A stretch of DNA of 64,000 nt, from assembly GCF_019112545.1 (NCBI RefSeq), contig NW_025064880.1:62001-126000 (forward strand). Reading direction: 5' to 3'. Position numbers and translations under genes: made by a program. This DNA comes from Guyanagaster necrorhizus (lineage: Eukaryota > Basidiomycota > Agaricomycetes > Agaricales > Physalacriaceae). The first letter of the stretch is position 1, and every line of letters begins with the position of its first letter. Positions 59,014 to 64,000 of this stretch are shown here, piece after piece. Under the pieces are notes generated by a model. That model was not told the DNA's origin, did not search any database, and saw only the letters and a list, made by a program, of their open reading frames with translations.

Positions 59014-60210
59014 ATGTTGTCCTTCCCAGTCGCGAGACCGCGTTCAGCGACGGTGACAGTGACCAAGAGACTCCTCTCGTCGACGGTCCCGACTCGGAAG
59101 GCACTGCCGTTCTTCCTCAACACCCTTCGTGCCGCTGCTCAAGAGAACCGTGAACGGGACCTTAGGCGTAATGGAAAGATGCTCCGGATGCTCATGTTTG
59201 GCAAACCGGGAGCTGGGAAAGGCACCCTCTCGGCGCGGCTGGTGAAGAAGTACGACATATTGTCTATCTCGGCGGGAGATCTGTTGAGGCAGCATATTCA
59301 GGAGAGGTACGTCTTTTTCCTCGCCGTCATCGCCGGTGCTTTGCTCATTGCACCACAGAACTGAGGTCGGCCGACAGGCAGAGGGCATTGTTGCGCAGGG
59401 TGGGCTACTTCCCGACGAAGTCATGCTCAGGGTCGTCACTAGCAAGCTGGATCTTCTGCACAACAGGGTAACTGTCCTGCCTCGTGCTTGTCGTCCTCAT
59501 TGTTAACGACTTGGGCAGCACTGGATATTGGACGGCTTCCCACGAACACTGGGCCAGGGTGAACTTCTAGATGCCCATCTCAAGTATGCTTCTCGTCTGC
59601 TGCATTATCATTACCCTAAATCTAACCGCGAACAGAAAACAAGGAACGCCCTTGAGCCTCGTCGTGAACCTCGATGTCCCTGACCAGGTCATTCTCAGCC
59701 GCATTTCCGACCGCTGGGTGCATCTGCCGTCCGGACGCGTCTATAACACATCATACAACCGACCCACGGTCGATGGCTTTGATGACGAAACAGGGGAACC
59801 CCTGACCAAAAGACCAGATGACAATCCCGTTCGCGTCCCGTTTCCATTCCTTCTCAATCACTTTCCTGATCCTTTGTTCCCAGGAAATCTTCGCAAGGCG
59901 GCTAGACAGTTTCTACTCCACTACTTCCCCCCTCTTATCGTATTATACTACAAATGCGACTAACTCCGAACCTGCGCGAAATTCGCATCAGCACCCGCAC
60001 CAGCTCTCATTCCCAATGATGCCGCTGCATCAGCTCGTGCTCAAGACGCTCTCGGGGAAGACGTCTGATGAAATCTGGCCTCAGCTAGATTCAGTACTTA
60101 AAACGGCCTTTCCGAATATCAGCGAGAGGGCGGAGGTGAAGCGGAGGCATAGTCTCACCGATGCTATGTTAGTTGACGGACGTCCAGTCGCAGGGAGTCG
60201 GATGGAGTAG
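59014..60210 (+). CDS. Mitochondrial adenylate kinase (GTP:AMP phosphotransferase, AK3/ADK2 type)
   Basis: Transfers a phosphate between a nucleoside triphosphate and AMP in mitochondria. It opens with a basic presequence (MLSFPVARPRSATVTVTKRL). The P-loop is MLMFGKPGAGKGTLSARL; the AMP site shows SISAGDLLRQHI, GLLPDEVMLRVV and WILDGFPRTLGQ. The lid is VHLPSGRVYNTSYNRP followed by DGFDDETGEPLTKRPDDNP, without the four zinc cysteines of bacterial enzymes. The family part ends around FARRLDSFYSTTSPLLSYY. It is followed by an extra tail of about 80 residues (MMPLHQLVLKTLSGKTSDEI to GRPVAGSRME) that I do not recognise in AK3. Five or so exons. Confidence 0.9.
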
Positions 60211-60394
60211 TTTTTTTTTGGCTTTTATAGGATGCTGAGTTACTGTATTTACTACTCCCGCGATGCTTGGGCTTTCCCCTTTTCATTTGCCTGTATTTTT
60301 TAATGTGACGATATATCCTTTTATACACTGCTTCTTCTACATCAAACAGCTTCGCGGCTCCGAAGAATCATTACGCTTTTATCGGAGAGCATAC

Positions 60395-61380
60395 CTAAGA
60401 AAATCTAATGAGCATGAATGTTTCGGAGGCGAAAGAAGGAACAACCAACATTTTTACGGTATACAGTCCTTCAGGTAATCCCTCTTGGACCTGTTCTCTC
60501 ACCAGCCTCAGGCCCGCTTGCATAAATGCGGCTTTCCATGCGCTATCAGATCTGTCGTTCGGACGGTCAGTCTGCTGCCAAGAAAGACTAGACAAGTCTG
60601 ACCTCGTCAAGGACGAGTCCTGATCATCAAACGAAGACTTGGGACGGCCATCTGCGTCATCAGAGCACACATTTTCCTTCACCACAATGAAGCTCCTGCC
60701 CCTGTCCTTTTCTCTTAGGGCCACATGGCTTCGTCTGAAGAATTCAACAAGTTGTGCATCGTTTAGATGACCCAGACACCACTGACACCATATCACGTCA
60801 AATCCGCTATCAACATCCTCAAGCGGCGTCTCAGGGAAGTAACCAAGCCGTTGCAAAAATTTTGCCGGTGGATTAGCAAGCGGATGAGCTGGGTCAAAGT
60901 CCTGCAAAGTGCCTTGAACGAATGTAACGCTTGTATTTTTGTCTGCTAGCCCGCGCCAATTTTTCTGAGGTGTATTGGCTGCGTGTCTCGCCCGCCCAAG
61001 TGCTTCCTGGATAAAAGGAGTCACCGGTTCGAGTAACAAGACATCGGAGACGAGGAAGAGCAGAACATCGGCGGTGACTCTGCCGATACCTGCCCCCACA
61101 TCCAGCGCACGTATTCGGCGGGATAAATGTGCTTTACTTGTCGGTTTGAAAGCAGAGTCAACCGTAGATAGCTCTGGGAATAGGTGAAGAAGGAATAAGC
61201 GTGATCCCAAGGCATCGACGCGTGGTAGAGCCTGGGAAGGAAGAAATCAGATGATGCTCTCAAGGGATGGCTACGACATACGCCAGTCCCAAATCCTCCC
61301 AGGACACCATCAAGGCTTGCTGGCTGGGATGACCAGTATTCGATTCCGTCAGTCAGGTCAGGCTGCGGGGAAGAAGCCAT
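60395..61380 (-). CDS. Protein N-terminal methyltransferase (NTM1/TAE1 family)
   Basis: Methylates the alpha-amino group of proteins beginning X-Pro-Lys/Arg after Met removal, including ribosomal proteins in yeast. Two exons. Exon 1 reads MASSPQPDLTDGIEYWSSQP and ASLDGVLGGFGTG, the family's substrate-binding start (YW then DGxLGGFG). After a GT-AG intron: ALPRVDALGSRLFL, motif I RALDVGAGIGRVTADVLL, VLLLEPVTPFIQEAL, FDVIWCQWCLGHLNDAQLVE and the KENV motif in SFIVVKENVCSDD, then RSDSAWKAAFMQAGLRLV. About 310 residues. The insert after motif I (ANTPQKNWRGLADKNTSV) is longer than in human NTMT1. Confidence 0.92.
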
Positions 61381-61714
61381 AATGACCGTACGTGCTAAAG
61401 GTGTTCACGCCGGACCGGGCTCCGAAGAGACCAAAAAAATAAGAAAAAAATTACAAGGGTGTTGGATCTCGTTATCATGAGAGCTTGGACGAATGAAGCT
61501 AATTAAATAATGAAAGAGACCTTGTTCCTCAATCTTTTCGTCCAGCAGCAGGTTCATATTCATATGATACGGTCACCCCCCTGGCAAGAAGGTCGAGGAG
61601 GTAGATTACATAGGCGAATGAGGAATACTAGAGGAATCTGCAAGATTTAAGGCAAGACAGGGGTTATTTGTCTCCAGCCAGCTGGACACCACGTTACGTA
61701 ATGAACGCGTCTTA
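61381..61714. other. Bidirectional promoter region
   Basis: Between the divergent NTM1-like and CSM3 genes; an A-rich patch at about 61432-61454. No gene seen. Confidence 0.45.
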
Positions 61715-62903
61715 ATGGCGGACCTCTTCGACAATCCCGTCGACGAACTCATCCCGACGACGCCGCCTCGGAGTGCCGCCCCGCTCTTCTATCAAGGCAG
61801 CGAAGATGGTTCTCCCAGTAAATCTCCCCTCGTTCCTGACATGTATGGTGATGCCGACGAGGTCAACAAGATATTCAACGACGCCGACCTTTTCAAACTA
61901 TCAGAGGAAAAGAGCTTTGACGTCGAAGAGGAGAGGCGGAAGATTGCAGAAAAGTACAAGAACAACCCCGTGCCACGAACACCGATGACGCCGCACGAGG
62001 TGCTGCCTAGCAGTTCACCGTCTCGCGATTTGGGCGATCAGGGGAAAGAAAAGGGCAAAGATGACAAGCAGCAGATGAAGGAAAAGAACAAGGTTGCAAA
62101 GCTGAATGAAGCCTTGTTGGTGGGTCCATCTGGATTTCCGCAGCTGATCAAGGACACGAAGGATTTCAAGATTAAGGGAAAGGGACACGAGGTGCCGTCT
62201 TTGTTACATTTTCTCTGGTTCATTTCGTTGAATTACTGTGGATATTATAGGAAATGGATCTTAATCGGTTGCTACAACGGTATCAGTACTGGACACAGCG
62301 GATGTTCCCCAAGACTCAGTTCAAGGATACGGTAGAAAAGATAGAGAAGCTCTGTCATTCCAAAGTCATGCATGTCCGTCGCGCTCTTTATAACAATGGG
62401 CTTGGAAGTAATCTTTTCTCCAGTCTCACATGACCAGCTGGCGTGACGAGGTCATGGGTGTGAACAAACCCACCGCTGAGGACGAAGACACGCTTGACAA
62501 TGGCAATGAATCAGAAGTCGCAAACTACGCTTCATCGTCACCTGCTCCTCCCACTCGGCCACCGTCTTCACCTGGGGTATCGTCAGGCCCCGATGAAGAG
62601 GACTCGCTCATACGTGAAGCGCAGATGGATGCAGATGAACGTAGAGGAGAAGCCACAAGCATATTGGCAATGGACGAGGACGAGGAGTTGTGGCACGAAT
62701 TTGGAGACAGTGGGCCAAGCTCAGTACCTGATTTTGACGATGAGGGATGGGAAGCTATGGACGACATGGAGGCTGAGAGTTCCGTGTTTCTGTCGTCTGA
62801 AGGACATATAAAAGAGGACATTGAAATGGGAGATGTAGCAAAGCAAAGGGAATCTGTAGCAGAGCCTTTGCTTGTCCCCTTGAATGATATGTATGCCGAG
62901 TAA
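61715..62903 (+). CDS. CSM3: Replication fork protection complex subunit CSM3/SWI3
   Basis: Partner of Tof1/Swi1 in the fork protection complex (human TIPIN), which stabilises stalled forks and supports checkpoint signalling. The start is MADLFDNPVDELIPTTPPRS. The Swi3 domain has ALLVGPSGFPQLIKDTKDFK and IKGKGHE, then, after an intron, EMDLNRLLQRYQYWTQRMFP and KTQFKDTVEKIEKLCHSKVM, matching the family (G-P-x-L, FK-x-KGKGxE, DLxRLLxxYQ-W, FPKxxF, VEKLC). A further intron of 50 nt starting at the GT after KVMH joins SHMTSWRDEV. The acidic C-terminus includes LAMDEDEELWHEFG. Three exons. Confidence 0.92.
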
Positions 62904-63150
62904 CTTGTGTATTTCCTAATTGATTGCACGTGATCGCTCGGCCTCTATCCAAATTGGTGCAGCCTCCCCTGATCCAGTATCCTTGCAATTGCTGTATTGC
63001 ACTGCAAATAACCTCATCCACGTTGCATCCTAGCTCGTACACCGACAACGTGTGCGTCCGAGGGTATCGACAACGGCCCATGCCAGTGCTATCTCGTGCA
63101 GCCCTGTAACGTCCACCAGCTCCGACCCTGCAATGTCCTTTACCCCTGCA

Positions 63151-64000
63151 ATGTCTTGGTTCACATCCTGGCTCCCGGAGCTTCCAGCAATCAACATTTC
63201 CCTCCCAACGAGTATCCAGAGTCGATTCCTATCCTTTCTGCTCAAAAAGACTCTTGGACACTTCCTCAATCCCGGTCAATTGGATGTGCATCAAGTAGAT
63301 TCTCAGATTGGATCAGGATATGTTCAGGTTGCTGACTTGGAGTTGAGTAATCAAGTACGTGACATTATAGTATCGACGGTTGCAAAAGCTTGACGCATTG
63401 TCTAGGCTGTCAACGAGCTCTTGAATGGTCTGCCGATCGAGTTGCGTGATGGTCGCATAGGTTCCGTCATTGCTAGGATTCCCTGGCCGAATCCTTTGAC
63501 TTCTGCAGTCGGCTTCTCTCTCAACTCCCTTCATCTAACATTCGTTCTCTTGCCCTCGTCTAAACATACATCAAATACCACCAACCTCGCCGACTCGGTT
63601 GCTTCGGTAGCTTCAGTGGCGGAAACCTTCATTCACGATGAATTGACCCCTAGGGAAGAGTTCAAGTTGCGTGAATCATTTCACTCCGAACTCTCCGCCA
63701 CCGACGATCCCAGTGTCCCTGGTGGTCTCGATCCTTTCATAACATCCCCAGAATATGAGGATGCTTTGCCAGATATCGATCCAGCAGGTGTCTCCATGTT
63801 TGCAGTATTAATCGAACGCCTCCTTGCGAGGTTCGAATTCGATGCAGCAAATACCAAGATAACCCTCATACTGCCAGGTCGCACGAGTCTCACTTTATCT
63901 ATCTCAGACATACGCTATCGTACAGAAGACAGGTCGGACGATGAGGAGGATGGGAAGGTGCGGTCCGTATCCATCAATGGTATCACAGTTTCCGCACGTA
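63151..64000 (+). CDS. ATG2: Autophagy protein ATG2, N-terminal part (runs off the window)
   Basis: Bridge-like lipid transfer protein linking ER and growing autophagosome. The start MSWFTSWLPELPAINISLPT (in-frame alternative ATG at 63133) leads to a chorein-N-type lipid entry domain: QSRFLSFLLKKTLGHFLNPG, QLDVHQVDSQIGSGYVQVAD, LELSNQ, then after a GT-AG intron AVNELLNGLPIELRDGRIGS and VIARIPWPNPLTSAVGFSLN, whose 'IPWPNPLT' is typical of Atg2/Vps13 N-termini. An acidic, Ser-rich stretch follows (about 63.58-63.77 kb), then more beta-groove sequence (FEFDAANTKITLILPGRTSL). The frame is open to the window edge; full proteins exceed 1500 residues. Confidence 0.92.

Overview
The window reads as nuclear DNA of a filamentous basidiomycete, most likely an Agaricomycete. 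Genes are densely packed on both strands, nearly all are broken by short introns (about 45-60 nt, mostly GT-AG), and the families are typically fungal: SPT6, SPT8, CMR1, CSM3, NOP10, LCL3, ATG2, a siderophore ornithine monooxygenase, several F-box-like proteins and a secreted double-psi beta-barrel protein. No bacterial operons, rRNA, convincing tRNA or CRISPR array were seen.

Layout. 1-5.8 kb is gene-poor: a thioredoxin-like gene that has lost the CxxC motif, a transposon-derived zinc-finger relic, the small H/ACA RNP gene NOP10 and two weak hypothetical genes. 7.1-15.2 kb holds an F-box/LRR-like gene, the large SPT6 gene and, head to head with it, a RibD-like deaminase. 15.9-18.2 kb is an iron-uptake unit: an L-ornithine N5-monooxygenase gene with three ATCWGATAA sites (the consensus of iron-sensing GATA repressors) upstream of a TATA box. 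A sphingoid-base kinase follows, then two tandem SAM methyltransferase paralogues that look like a gene-conversion mosaic. 24.5-28.7 kb has no confidently named gene.

28.7-37.1 kb holds a small Tyr/Ser/Gly-rich protein, three mitochondrion-directed genes in a row (LCL3, COA8/APOPT, a SAP-domain protein), a conserved-looking protein of unknown function and CMR1/WDR76. 37.3-38.7 kb is a patch of debris: snippets of an esterase, a kinase N-lobe and a frameshifted F-box gene. 38.7-40.5 kb carries an SGNH esterase head to head with a four-helix membrane protein. 41.5-64 kb is dense housekeeping: a Dbl-family RhoGEF, SRP54, SPT8, a methyltransferase, poly(A)-binding protein, SCAMP, a secreted DPBB protein, COQ11, mitochondrial adenylate kinase, an NTM1-type N-terminal methyltransferase, CSM3 and the 5' end of ATG2.

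Functional themes are transcription and chromatin (SPT6, SPT8, CMR1), RNA and translation (NOP10, PAB1, SRP54), mitochondria (LCL3, COA8, COQ11, AK3), vesicle and membrane traffic (SCAMP, ATG2, RhoGEF, sphingoid-base kinase), the replication fork (CSM3) and iron acquisition. These are mostly independent genes, not a cluster. Spliced models were built by hand from reading frame, splice signals and remembered family motifs; exon ends are inferred and no database search was run.
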